From Malus domestica (taxonomy: Eukaryota > Streptophyta > Magnoliopsida > Rosales > Rosaceae): a stretch of 64,000 bases of DNA. This document shows, in pieces, positions 35,284 through 48,004 of this stretch. The stretch's first letter is position 1. Each line of letters opens with the position of its first letter. Position numbers and translations under genes: made by a program. The notes beneath the pieces were generated by a model that ran no database searches, had not been told where the DNA came from, and saw only the letters and a list, made by a program, of their open reading frames with translations. The DNA is taken from contig NC_091670.1 in NCBI RefSeq assembly GCF_042453785.1, forward strand, positions 37,645,501-37,709,500, written 5' to 3'.

Positions 35284-35557
35284 CCAATATTCTGGTGGCT
35301 GAGAGTAATCATGGAGAGCCCACATTGGTTATAGGCCAGGGAAATGAATCTGAGGACGTGGTGGATTAGAGAGACTGACACGTAGGCAAACAAAAACAGA
35401 AGAAAAATCTTGGCAGTCCAATGAAATTAAAGCTTTAGATAACATAAGATAAGTGGCTTTGATATCATGCCACTATAAGTACGTACCAAATCGGCCACCA
35501 TCAATCACTACTCTCATACTTGAACTGTCAATCAAACCTCAATCCTTTCTTTCAACT
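33937..35557. promoter_or_regulatory. Divergent intergenic region between two LHCB1 genes
   Basis: Both LHCB1 genes start outward from this 1.6-kb gap. For copy A (minus strand) the order toward the gene is CCAAT (34068-34072), GATAAGGG (34035-34042), then TATTTAAG (about 34018-34026). For copy B (plus strand) it is CCAAT (35418-35422), GATAAG (35448-35453) and TATAAG (35474-35479). CCAAT plus GATA/I-box ahead of TATA is the known light-responsive Lhcb layout. Copy B has ACGT cores further up (GGACGTGG, GACACGTAGG at about 35350-35385). A (GA)n microsatellite is at 35250-35280. A 40-bp direct repeat (CAGTTGTCTAGACTTGAGAG) occurs at about 34443 and 34490. Confidence 0.6.
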
Positions 35558-36355
35558 ATGGCTGCTTCCACAATGGCTCTGTCTTCCCCAACCTTCGCCG
35601 GCAAAGCCGTGCAACTTTCCCCGGGAGCCACCGAGCTTTTCGGAAATGGAAGAGTCTCCATGAGGAAAACTGCTACCAAAAAAGTCTCCTCTGGCAGCCC
35701 ATGGTACGGCCCTGACAGAGTCAAGTACTTGGGCCCATTCTCCGGCGAGCCCCCAAGCTACCTCACCGGCGAGTTCCCCGGTGACTACGGCTGGGACACC
35801 GCCGGACTCTCAGCTGACCCAGAGACCTTCGCCAAGAACCGTGAGCTCGAAGTGATCCACTCCAGATGGGCCATGCTCGGAGCTCTTGGATGCGTTTTCC
35901 CAGAGCTCTTGTCCCGCAACGGTGTCAAGTTCGGCGAAGCCGTGTGGTTCAAGGCCGGAGCCCAGATCTTCAGCGAGGGCGGTCTCGACTACTTGGGAAA
36001 CCCTAGCTTGGTCCATGCACAGAGCATCTTGGCCATCTGGGCTACCCAAGTGGTGTTGATGGGCGCAGTTGAGGGATACAGAATTGCCGGCGGACCCCTC
36101 GGAGAGGTGACCGACCCTCTTTACCCCGGAGGAAGCTTCGACCCGTTGGGCCTTGCCGATGACCCAGAAGCCTTTGCTGAGCTCAAGGTGAAGGAGCTCA
36201 AGAATGGAAGGTTGGCCATGTTCTCCATGTTTGGATTCTTTGTCCAGGCCATCGTCACCGGAAAGGGACCATTGGAGAACCTTGCCGACCACCTTGCCGA
36301 CCCGGTCGCCAACAATGCCTGGAACTATGCCACAAACTTCGTTCCCGGAAAGTGA
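35558..36355 (+). CDS. LHCB1: Chlorophyll a/b-binding protein of LHCII type 1, copy B
   Basis: Intronless, 265 residues from the ATG in CAACTATGGCTGCTTC. The in-frame codons upstream to 35453 are the 5' leader, not coding: the start at 35558 matches copy A and gives a normal transit peptide. All LHCB1 marks are present: WYGPDR at 49-54, the three membrane helices and the C-terminal [11 protein letters not shown]. Role as for copy A: major trimeric PSII antenna in the thylakoid. The coding sequence is highly similar to copy A although silent differences exist (for example around 36075-36150), pointing to a recent inverted duplication or gene conversion. Confidence 0.97.
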   Translation: MAASTMALSSPTFAGKAVQLSPGATELFGNGRVSMRKTATKKVSSGSPWYGPDRVKYLGPFSGEPPSYLTGEFPGDYGWDTAGLSADPETFAKNRELEVIHSRWAMLGALGCVFPELLSRNGVKFGEAVWFKAGAQIFSEGGLDYLGNPSLVHAQSILAIWATQVVLMGAVEGYRIAGGPLGEVTDPLYPGGSFDPLGLADDPEAFAELKVKELKNGRLAMFSMFGFFVQAIVTGKGPLENLADHLADPVANNAWNYATNFVPGK

Positions 36356-37344
36356 GAGCTCGGAATTGTTTTGTACTTTTGTTTGTAGTGTTGTCGGTGA
36401 TGTAAATTTGGTACCAAGTAATGGACAACAATTGATTTGAACTATTTCGATCTTTTCGCTTTTGAACAATCTCTTAATTGGTCGAAATTCGTACCAGAAA
36501 ACTTTGAAATATTGCCTGCTAGGGCAAAGCAAAACTGAACTGAGAAATGCAACTGGAAGATATGAACTATGAGATTACATGGTTCAGATTCACCTAAAAC
36601 CTTTCCTTCAAAAGACCTCGGTGCAATTTAAGCGAAAATCTACCCCCTAATAACAATCATTTCTAACACAGGCTACAACGTGTGGCAATTGTATTTGATC
36701 CACAATTTCTAACACAGGCTATCTTGGACATGTAGGGGGGATGGGAACGGAAATGCCATATCCATCCTCATAACCATGAAAATTAACCATCCTTACTCCC
36801 TAGGTAATAGGCAGGATCCAAATAAATTTGTTCCGAGTCTACGAGCAATGCGAGCTCAGATACTCTGCTTTTAAGAAGAAAATGATACAATAATTAGAAG
36901 AATAAACATGATTTTGAATATTTATTTGCTTCATATCTCTTGTATAGTTTGCGTGGAGATATTTATGTATTCAATTAATGTGCCCGAAAGGTATACGAGT
37001 TTTGTAATTAAATTAAGAACCTAGTAATTAGTATACAACTAAACTGGTTTTATGAACAAATAAATGGTGATCGAATGTAAAAGAATGAACAATTGGCCGA
37101 AGGCGCATCGATTCTTAAAACCACCTCTGTCGCTTCGAGCATTTAATTTAACATTTGCAGAACTTGAAAACATTCAATCTCAAGCTTCTGGTGTGCTCGC
37201 TAGTCAGATAACTTTCGTTCAAAACATGCATCCATATATCGACCTTACCTGTCCGAGCTCCAACTTGCCAGAGACGAAGCCACATTTGTTTCGCTAAATA
37301 AAGCACGGACGTACCTGGCTTACATAGCAAGGCATCATAAAGCT
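36356..37344. other. Intergenic region between convergent LHCB1 and SSIV
   Basis: LHCB1 copy B and starch synthase IV are transcribed toward each other here. No gene is supported; 3' UTRs of both are expected. Confidence 0.5.
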
Positions 37345-40300
37345 TTAAGCGTGAGCGACAGCCCTTGCTCTGGCCAGAGACTTGGAGTAGAGTTCTTCGT
37401 ACCGTGATGCAGAAGTATCCCAACTGAAATCTATATTCATGACCTTCTGAACAAGCTGCTGCCAACTATCCGGCTTATTCATGTAGAGGGCGAATGCACG
37501 TCCCAAGGCCCCGTTGAATCCCTGTTGGCGTTTCCAAGTCAGGATACAGTAAATCATGGACAAGAAAAACTAGAATAACATACTGGAGTGGAGAAAAATC
37601 ACAACACGAGGAAAGGATCTACGATCAAATTGCAAGCCTTGAGCACCAATGCCAGATCAAAAACGAAAGAAAAGGAAAGAAGAATGTATATGGATGGGCT
37701 TTACCTGTTCGTTAGGAGTCAAGAATGAATATCCATTCCGAAACTGAAGAGGTACGGTGTCGTCATCAACATCAAAAACACTGCACATTAAGTATTTTAG
37801 GAGTTAAGGTTCCTCTAGAAGGAATAACCTAAATCGCTAGTAGAACCGATAAAATAGGTCAGGCAGTGGATACTCACCTATCATTTAGACCACCAGTTTT
37901 TCTTACAATGGGTATAGAACCGTATCTCATGGCTATCATCTGCCCAAGAAAAAGCACAAGTTAATCCAGCATGATGTAGCGAGTAATGTGCTGAAGTTTT
38001 GCGCAGGAAAGAGAACAGACTTTACCTGTGTAAGTCCACAAGGCTCAAAGATAGACGGGATGATGAACATATCAGAAGCAGCAAAAATGGCATGGGAAAG
38101 AGAGTCGTCGTACTTCAATATCAAACGAACATGATCATGATTCTCAAAATGGCTTGCAAGACCCTCAAATTCGCTCTACAATAGCAAACAACACAACAAA
38201 AAACCTTTCAGTTATAGATTAGATCATCAGATAATGAAGAGACTACTAAGTATTTACATCTACCGTACGGGAGAATCCAGCGTATTTATAACTTCAATCA
38301 ATTTGAAACATTTATATCCATTTGTTAATTAAATAAGCATGACAAACAAACTATAAAGAACACGATATTAAATTGGACTTTTCTATCGCATTGGACTTGA
38401 ACTCAGAATCTTAGCAACATATTGGATTAGAGAATAGGTATTATGTTTGATACTGCTTTCAACTTAGCGATACATTAATATGGTTAGAGACAACAGAGAT
38501 ACATTCCCTGCTTGAGCATAAAATAACAGCGTAATTTTCTAACAGTAACGAACATAGCCAGGATATAATATCAAAACGGAAGATAGAGCAGTGCCTGAAT
38601 ATGATGCACTGGGCTAGAACCCAGAAGTACAAACTGTCCTCCGAGCTCCAATGTTCGATATATCGCATGTCTGATAAGATGTACACCTTTCTGTGGCACC
38701 AATCTTGTTATGCAGCCCACCTATTAAAGGTTTGATCAAACAATTTCAATTAAGTATTCACTCATCTGGATTACCGAAAATAGAATAATGATGTCATTTT
38801 ATAGAGTACCAGATATGATTCCAAGTGCAGAGAAAATTTAACAGAAAATTGAATTACCAATGGCCTCTTGACATCTGCCGAAGAAAGCCCCAGAGTTCTT
38901 CTTAAAGCTTCCTTATTTTCTGCTTTCCCCTGACGATCATTAGCACTGTACTGTACTTTGAGATACGCATCAGTGGCAGGATTCCATGCATCAGCATCAA
39001 TACCATTTAGAACTCCATTGAACTTCTTAGAATGAAAATTTAGTGTTGAATGGAGACCGTGTCCTCCCTGTGATCATAAATAAACAACTACTTTTTTACA
39101 AACGGAAGTTCAAGAATTCGAAAAATTGGCTAACTACACAAAACTTTTCACCCATAGCATCTTAATCAATTTCAGGGCTGTCTGCCGTAAAGTTATTTTG
39201 ACCGTCACGAAAGTCCAAAACAGAGACTACGTCTATGATGTATTTTTTACATGAGTAGGGAAGAGATATATTGTTCTCTTTTCTCATCTGTGAAGTGTAC
39301 TAATGCCCAAAAACAGAATAAAAGTGGGATGTTGAGTAGCCAACATGAAGAACCTTTTGATTAGGAGCCACAAAATTTACTAGAGGTCCAACAACTGATG
39401 ACTTCTATATCAAAGCTCTCTTAGAAAAGCACAATTTTGAAATTTTTTCTTTCATCTGAAGAGGCCAACAACATCTTAACACAAATCCACAAACAAAATC
39501 ATACACTTAGATGTTGATATTTCTAACGTGTGTGGAATCTGGATTACTATGTATACAAGAGAGACATATTTACACAATTTATGATGGAAACTTACATTTG
39601 ATGAAAATAATTAGATTCTCCAAAATCAAATGTTAAAAGGAAACAATGCCTATAGGCTGGGTCGGGACAAGAAATTTGAATTTGAATCTGATATCTATAG
39701 GAAATTGTTAGTATGAGCAAAAGCCATACCTCAGAAGTCAGCACCTCTTGTGCATAGGTGGGTGATACTGTTGTCACGATATTAGAGAATACAACTGCAC
39801 CCTTAAAGAGAGAAGTACAAAAATGATAATGGAATCAGAAAAGCTTTTGCCAACTCCCGAAATGCTGGTAATAAATGAATCAACAATTGCTATACCTTAA
39901 CAGCATTGATCCTATCATGTGCTGAGTTGTCCTGCATTCTATCTGGTCTATTTAGCTGGTGGACATCAAGACCACAAGAAGCCAATTCTGAAGCAGGTGC
40001 AATCCCTTGGTATTCAAAGTTGTGGCATGTAAAACATATTCTAGCTGAGTTCAATCCCTTTGGCGCATATAGGTCCCAGTAAAGTGGAGCCTAAGAACAG
40101 CAACAAGTTAGGGGGGGAGAGAGAGAGAGAGAGCATGGTAAAGGAAAATGAAGGTTTAAGGGTCCATACAACAAAAGCTGTCTGCCAATCATGGCAGTGA
40201 ATTATGTCTGGTTGCTTGCCAGATTGAAGAAGCAACTCAAGGGCTGCACGACTGAAAAAGGAAAATCGCTTGAAATCATCATGTTCCCCATAAAACTGTC

Positions 40301-43300
40301 CTCTCCAGAAAAACTTATCAGGATGCAGAGGCTCAATAAAATAAACAGGAAGACCTGCATAATCAACACCAGAGTGAGCATTCAAGACTACAGTAAGAAT
40401 CCAAGACAATAATATGTCATGCAAACGAAACTTTCAATGTACAAACCTTCAACAGTGCCAACCCAGACTTTATTTTTGAATAGTTGACCGTCAAAGTATG
40501 ACTCTAACACCAGATCTAGGGCCTGCATGTTAAAGTGTAATGAAACTCAAGTAGAAAATGCATCTTTTCTAAAATTAATTAACTATTCAACGTACCCTTA
40601 GGTCAGGAACACGATCGTACTGCATGCAGTCATATTTGGGAAGAACAATTTCCACAAGGTGTCCCTTCTTCTGCAGTGCTTTACCAAGACCAGCCACAAC
40701 ATCCCCCAAACCACCAACCTGTAAAATTAACTAGTTATGTTGATGGTTTGTTTATCAAAACAAAATGGAAGATCTTTGAGATGTCCCTATACATTTAGAC
40801 ATGAATATTAAACAGTGTTTAACAAATTCCTGAATCTGAACTACTGTAATAAAAGTAAATATAGCTTAACAAGTAAGAAACCCCGCTCAATTATCTTAAT
40901 AGAATAAAGCAAAGAAAGATAAAAATTTATAGAGGCAAGCTGAACTCGCCTTAGCAACTGGTGCCATCTCTGCTGCAATATGAACGACATGCAATCCTGG
41001 ACTAAAAAATCAACAAACTCACAGATTAAATAAAAGCTTAAACACAAAAATCAACAAACTAGCAATATGAACGACATGCAATCCTGCATTCTTCTAATAC
41101 TAGAAAGTTCATACCTTGTTTGTGATGATATCAGTTTGAGAAATGTAGACACAGCATCATGCTTGTTCTTTTCCTTGCAGGCCATGTATGAGTCATGAAT
41201 TCGTCTCTCTCTCTTCCAAACCATTTCTCTCAACACCTGAGCATCATCAATTGATATTTTGTTCTCAAACAACCAACCATCGATCATAAGCAATAAACGA
41301 CTCCAAAATTCCCATGGCATATCATCCACAAGTTCATCAACTGCCCTTCTCTTGCTTTCTTCTTTTAGAGTATTTAGTGTATCTTGAAATTCCTCCACAG
41401 ATTCTTGATATAATTGAACATAAGAATGTATCTCTTCGTCAGATCTTTGAAGCCGGTCCTCCATAAGTTTTACTTTCTGTTGCATCAGCTCATTATATCG
41501 TTGCATCTTTTCTGATGACTCTCTATAGACATTAGCTGTTTCAAGAGATTCTTCTAATTTATCAACTTTCTTTTGAATCTCTTGGTTCTGCTGTAAAACT
41601 ACAATAGCTTGATCTGCCTGTTTGGTTGACTTATCTAGCAGTAGCTGCAAATTCTCCACCTTCTCCCATAATCCTTTGCATTCAACTTTAAGATTGGATA
41701 GTTTGGACACATCTTCCTGAGAAACTGACAATTTTGATTCCAACTCTTTCAACGCAGACTCTAAAGTCGACCGTTGATTTTCCAGCATTACCACCCGTTC
41801 ATCCGTATTCTTCACATAGCTAAGCTCCTCCCTGAGTGCTTCTACATCATTCTTTAGGGATTGATTTTCCAATCTCAATGCATTCAGATTGGCAACAAGA
41901 GCATTGATGCTAGTTCTGTATGGTAGAGGAGCTTCTTCGTTAAACAGCTGGTCTTCATTCTCAAAAATCTCCACCTGACCTCTTTCAACACCACCGTCAC
42001 CATTGAGATTCAGTTCATTCCGCATCTTATCTAACTGGTTTTCCAAAAGTTCCACCTTTATTTTTTCCTGGGCAGCTACTCTAATCCGCGCATCGGTCTC
42101 TGCCAATCTCATCTCCAAGGCATTCATCTGTCCTTGCAATGCCTCCTTCTCACCGAGAATCTTGTCAAGGTCTTCAAGCGCATTAACCCGCGCCCGGTTG
42201 AGAAGATGGATATCTAAGGCCACAAAAGAGATATACATGTTTCACAAATCTAATAAATGAGGAATAAACAGTAAGGCCTGTTTGGGACTGCTTATAGGAT
42301 GCTAAAAGCACTTTTGACCATGTTTGAAAGAAAACTTAGAAACACTTATACATAAATCAAGTGCTTTCTTATCATAAAAGTGGTTTCTTAACTGCTTTCC
42401 ATAAAGCACTAGAATTTCTAATAGAAAATTCGAAGTTTTCAAATAAAGGTGCTAGAAGTGCTTATGCACGAAAGTGCTTCTTACAAAAGCAGTCCCAAAC
42501 GGACCATAATTGAAGGCAAATGAACAGGGCAGAGTAATAACCTACTTTTCTCTGCATTTCTAATCATGCCAACCAAATCCTGAGTATTATACGCCTGTAA
42601 AGCCAACAAGCAATCAAACTCATAACAATAATTTAATAATTAACACGAACTCTTGAGTGTTGATAAGCAAAGATGAAGAGTTACCGAAGGATTTGCTTGA
42701 TTAGACGGAGTTAAAGTTGTCAAAATCGAATCGTTTCCATTGGCAGTGGGAGCTTCATGATCAGATACGCTTTCAATGGGGACGATGACGCCCGCCGAAG
42801 AAGCACCGTCAGATTCGGAGTCGTCGTTGCCATTGAACCGGAAATCTGTAGTCGTCGAAGGCTGTTCAACCGAGCCTTTCTTCCTTAGTCTATGCCTCTT
42901 ATTCACGCAATTGCAACTTCAAAAGTCGAAGTCGAATCAAAATTATCATCAATCACTCGATCAAGCAGATTGAAGTTTCAGAATTTGATCGATAAACGAT
43001 TTCAGAGAGAAAGAGAGGAGGGAGAGAGAGAGAGAGGAGGGGGAAGGTATTAAACTGGATTGAATATTTTTCCTTACTCTTCTGCTGCAATAGCAGCAGA
43101 TATTTATATACATCATATTACACACGCATGCAATAAAGAACTATATTAGAAGAGGCATCTTTGCTGTCAACAAAGCTGCAGTCCATGTGAAGACCCTTGC
43201 TGTCCACGATGCACTGTGAGTGGAGCATCTCCGACAGAAGAGAATGGCTCCCATTAGAATAAGCCATTAGAATAATCTTCTCATATCCTTTTCAATTCAA

Positions 43301-46300
43301 CAGACTTCATCTAACAGCCCCCCGCAAGCTAACAGGGGGTGGTACAACTGGGAGCTTGGAGATAAGGAACTGAAATCTGGACGAAGACAATCCTTTAGTG
43401 AAAATGTCAGCAAGTTGGTCCTGGGAACACACATAATTGACCAACAACTGACCACGAACAACCTTCTCACGAACATAATGATAGTCAACCTCAAGATGCT
43501 TGGTTCTCGAATGAAAAACCGGATTGGACGCAAGGGCAATTGAAGAAACATTGTCACACCAAATGGTTGGTTGAACCAGATGGAGATGGAGATCTTTATA
43601 AAGAGACCTTAACCATGATAACTCTGCTGCAGTATAAGCTAACTGCCTATACTCTGCCTCTGCACTCGACCTCGATACTGTCTTTTGCTTTTTTGAACTC
43701 CAGGATACAAGGTTGGAACCCAAATAAACACAGAAACCACCTGTGGAGTGACGAGTATCGGGGTTGCCAGCATAATCTGCATCAGAATAAGCTGTCAACT
43801 TCGCAGTTCCTGGTTTATACAATAGCCCATGATTATACGTAGCCTTCAGATACCGTAGGATTCTCTTTACAGCCATCCAGTGCGTTGTTTGTGGAGAGTG
43901 CATGAACTGGCACACTTGATTCACAGCATATGATAAATCAGGCCGAGTTATCGTAAGATACTGTAGTGCCCCAACAACACTACGATACATCTCTGGATTG
44001 GCAAAAGGATCTCCAGCATAGGCACTCAACTTCTGACCAGACGGCACTGGAGTGGAAATGGGCTTTGCGTCTGTGAATTTAGTTCGAGTCAGTAGGTCCA
44101 GAGCATATTTGGACTGACAGAGATGCATGAAATCACCAGTATACTTGACCTCAATACCCAGGAAATAACTTAGTGGTCCCAAATCCTTCATTGAAAACAA
44201 ACTACCAAGTTTCTTAATCAAATGATCCATCTGGCGAGAACTATTCCCTGTGAGGAGAATGTCATCAACATAGATTAAAAGAATGAGATATACACCCCGT
44301 TGATTATACACAAACAAACTGTAATCACATGTGGACTCCTCAAAGCCCAGTTGAAGCAAGAAATCTGAGAAGCGTTGGAACCAAGCCCTAGGTGCTTGTT
44401 TTAAACCATAAATAGAACGTTGTAGCTTACAAACATGATGTGGAAACTGTTTGTCAATGAACCCTGATGGTTGCCGCATGTAAACATGTTCATTTAAGTA
44501 GCCATGCAAGAACGCATTTGATACATCCAGTTGGCGTACAGGCCACTTCTTGGACACAGCAAGACTTAAGACAAAACGAATGGTGCTGTGTTTAACCACC
44601 GGACTGAAAGTCTCAGTGTAATCCACGCCAGCCTTCTGATGAAAACCATTAGCCACTAACCGAGCTTTATGACGCTCAACAGTACCATCGGCTTTGCGCT
44701 TAATTTTGAACACCCATTTGTTTGGCAGTACGTTCATGTCAGATTGTTGTGGAACTAAACTCCACGTGCCACACCTTTGTAATGCATTAAATTCTTGCAC
44801 CATAGCGTCCCTCCACTCATGATGCTTGACTGCCTGACTGAAGCAAGTTGGTTCAACAGGAATATCTTTAATGGTAACATGCATAGCATACTTTGGATTG
44901 GGTTTGACAACTCCAGACTTGGAACGTGTAGTCATAGAGTGGCCAGTATCACTAGACACATTAGCTGGCAAAGATTGTGAATTGACTAACACTTGCTCAT
45001 GTGATTGTAGTGGGGGTCCTAAGGAATGGTTAGATGGTAATGGTATTGGGGTTGGACATGTTAGATCAGGAGAGGAAGAAATATGTGGCGTGATGGAAGT
45101 ATCAAGAGAGGACTGGGCACTATGGGTATTGGTTGTAGAAGAACACACGGGAACAGTTGTGGTTAAGGGAAAAGTAAATAATAATGGGGGTAAAAAAATT
45201 GTTACCTTGTGATGCAACGCTTTCAGGAGGAGATGTGAGTCCCTTAAAAGGGAAAAAATCCTCATCGAATAGGACATGGCGAGACAAGTAAACTCGTCTT
45301 GTGGACAGATCCAAACATTTGTATCCTTGATGATCAAGAGAATACCCAAGAAAGACACATGACTTGGATTTTTGTTGTAATTTATTTTGATTATATGGTG
45401 TTAACCAAGGAAAACAACGACAACCAAAAACTTTTAACATGGCATAATTTGGTTTTCTTTGAAACAATTTCTCAAAAGGAGATATGTTTGATATTACACG
45501 AGTTGGCAGACGGTTTATCAAGTATGTAGCAGTTAAGCATGCATCAAACCAAAACTTATTAGGCATATGAGATTGAGAAAGCATAACAATACTGGTTTCG
45601 ACAATGTGTCGCTGTTTCCGTTCTGCCAATCCATTTTGTTCAGGATGTTTTGGACAAGAAAAACGTTGAGAAATTCCATGAACGCCAAGAAAATTTTGAA
45701 AGGCATGACTTTTATATTCACCACCTTCATCACATTGAAGGGTTTTAATTGAACAATTAAACATCTTTTCAACCTTAACTTTAAACTTTACAAATATGTC
45801 AAAAACTTCAGATTTTTGTTTCATGGGAAAGATCCAAGAATATCGGGAATAATCATCCACAAACAACAGGTAATAACGAAAACCTTCATTAGAAATAATT
45901 GGAGAACACCACACATCAGAATGTAAAAGTTGCAAAGGAAATTGAGAGACAGATTCAGACTTACTGAAAGGTAACCTAGTACTCTTTCCTAAAGGACATG
46001 ACTCACAAAAGATGACATTAGATGTACCATGAATTGGTACAAATTTATTTGAAATTAAAAACTTGATTATTGGTTTGGCAGGGTGACCAAGACGAGCATG
46101 CCACTTTTGAACAGACACCCTAACTCCCACAAACGCAGAAACTGGATACTTGAGTGGACCACTGCCATTTGGAAATGGGTATAACCCATTCTCACATCTC
46201 CCTCGGAAAAGCGTCTTCCGTGTCTTGAGGTCCTTAACAAGGAAAAAATGTGGAAAGATTAGTAAATAACAGTCATTGTCTAAGGTGAACCTATGGGCGG

Positions 46301-48004
46301 AGATAATATTGGTAGAGGCAGTAGGGCAATGAAGGATATCTTGTAAAGCAAATGAGCAAGCAGTAGTATTAAGTTGAGTGGAACCACAATGGGCAATAGA
46401 AATTCCAGAAGTATTACCTATACCTCCCACACCATCTTTACCAATATAGTCTTTAGGATTTACCAAATTCTGAAAGTCTGGAGTAATATGTGCGTTGGCA
46501 CCTGTGTCTAGGAGCCAAGTTCCATTTTGCTGCTTGTTGATGGGGATGGTGGAGGACGTCATTGCCGAGAGACGTTGGGCAGGGATTCGGCCTTCAAAAG
46601 CAGTATTCATGCGGTGATAGCAGTCAAGAGCGGGATGTCCAGGTTTGCCGCAGATTTGGCAAACAATGCGATCACCATATGAAGCAGATCTTTCAATATT
46701 ACCTGAAGGATTGCGCTGATAATTATTATTGCGTGGGTTGTAGCTTCTTTGAGCACCACGAGTGGATGGAGAGGTGCCTCGTCCATTTCCACGAGAGCGG
46801 CCTCCACCACGGCCTCTAGACGCAATGAAGGCATTGACAGTAGCACCTTCCACCAAAGGGACAGTTTGGTCCGCCATTCTTCTTTCGGTTGTGAGCAGGA
46901 GTGCTTCAAGAGTGGGATATGTGATAGGATTATCACGAGCTTGTGCAGCACTTACTGTCATCTCAAAGGCCGGTCCAAGATTGTTCAACACAATCTGCAC
47001 GAGCTCATCATCACTCACAGGATGCCCAGCTAGGGCAAGGTTATCAGCTATCGCATTCATGCGATCCAGGTAATCCGCCACAAATAGATCACCTTTCTTG
47101 GTCTGCAACAACTCATTTCTCAAAAACAAAATTCTATTTTGAGAAGTAGAGGCATACCTTTGCTCAAGAGCTTCCCAGGTTGCTCGAGCAGTTCGTTTGC
47201 TTGCCACCACAGACAAGACAGAGGCAGTTAGAGAACCATTTATCCAACTGAGGATCATTTGATCCTGTTGTACCCAGGCAGTGTACGCTGGGTTCAGAGT
47301 GGTTGCACCAGTCACATTCTTTGGAGGACACACCAGCGTGCCATCAACATATCCCATCAAGTCCCTACTTTTTAGGATAGGGAGTATTTGAGCCAACCAC
47401 AGTGGGTAGTTGGTTCTATCAAGTTTGATATTAACAACAGTAGAAAACGGATGAAAAGAGTTGTTTGGGAGGGTGGATGAACTAGCGGGAACATTGTTTT
47501 CAGCCATGGAAGCGAGGATGGGAAGGATAGGAAACTAGGATCGTTGTCGTTAGACAAAAAAGGCTCTAGAAACCATATTAAACTGGATTGAATATTTTTC
47601 CTTACTCTTCTGCTGCAATAGCAGCAGATATTTATATACATCATATTACACACGCATGCAATAAAGAACTATATTAGAAGAGGCATCTTTGCTGTCAACA
47701 AAGCTGCAGTCCATGTGAAGACCCTTGCTGTCCACGATGCACTGTGAGTGGAGCATCTCCGACAGAAGAGAATGGCTCCCATTAGAATAAGCCATTAGAA
47801 TAATCTTCTCATATCCTTTTCAATTCAACAGACTTCATCTAACAGAAGGTACCTGAGATTACGGTGCCGGGGCTTGCAGGAAGAAGCAGGAGAGCAGTGA
47901 AACGAAAAGCGAGCGTTTGAATATGAGCGGTGGCGGGAGGTGGAGTTGGAGCCGGTACTGCTGAGCCCCTGGGTGACGAACCAGGTCGTTACTCTGACCG
48001 CCAT
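37345..48004 (-). CDS. SS4: Starch synthase IV, chloroplastic
   Basis: Sixteen coding exons on the minus strand: 48004-47853, 42916-42685, 42594-42546, 42213-41115, 41001-40950, 40718-40596, 40522-40447, 40354-40170, 40090-39896, 39801-39730, 39067-38858, 38720-38595, 38175-38026, 37939-37878, 37780-37705, 37521-37345; 1011 residues, close to the family's ~1040. Exon 1 is a Ser/Arg-rich transit peptide ([16 protein letters not shown]). Residues ~145-510 are long coiled coils, the SSIV-specific part used for granule initiation and partner binding. The GT5 domain has the ADP-glucose motif KVGGL (528-532), [24 protein letters not shown] and KTGGL (921-925). It elongates glucan primers and starts starch granules. 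Introns 5 and 12 have GC donors. Intron 1 (4.9 kb) contains a whole copia element. No coding damage seen. Confidence 0.94.
43048..43316 (-). repeat. 3' LTR of the SS4-intron copia element
   Basis: Plus-strand ends TATTAAACTGGATTG and CTTCATCTAACA. Confidence 0.93.
43307..45200 (-). pseudogene. Copia pol C-part (RT and RNase H), out of frame with gag
   Basis: This frame, open from 45358, carries RT ([49 protein letters not shown]) and RNase H ([38 protein letters not shown]), ending at 43307 by the polypurine tract. It is separated from the gag-protease-integrase frame by one frameshift near a run of seven T residues around 45196-45202. Everything else looks intact, so the frameshift is either a single mutation or an assembly/sequencing error. 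Confidence 0.85.
45120..47507 (-). pseudogene. Copia gag-protease-integrase frame
   Basis: From ATG at 47507: gag ([17 protein letters not shown]), zinc knuckle [14 protein letters not shown], protease [17 protein letters not shown]-pre-integrase ([13 protein letters not shown]), integrase ([31 protein letters not shown]). The frame stops at 45120, but homology switches to the adjacent frame near 45200, so the last 25 or so residues are not natural. The element cannot make a full polyprotein as read. Confidence 0.86.
47576..47844 (-). repeat. 5' LTR of the SS4-intron copia element
   Basis: Identical by eye to 43048-43316; followed on the minus strand by the primer-binding site. Confidence 0.93.

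Larger units (their letters stand above)
43048..47844 (-). mobile_element. Ty1/copia retrotransposon inside SS4 intron 1
   Basis: Two LTRs of 269 bp each (43048-43316 and 47576-47844), identical by eye, flanked by the target duplication GAAGG (43043-43047 and 47845-47849). Same orientation as SS4. The primer-binding site reads TGGTTTCTAGAGCC, a variant of the initiator-Met type; the polypurine tract is TGCGGGGGGC. It inserted only 4 bp from the exon 1 donor: the intron begins GTACCTTC and the right-hand target duplication overlaps it. Identical LTRs mean very recent insertion. Confidence 0.95.

Noticed and set aside
35453-35557. N-terminal extension of LHCB1 copy B
   Set aside because: The region contains the TATA box and leader; copy A starts at the equivalent of 35558 and gives a normal transit peptide.
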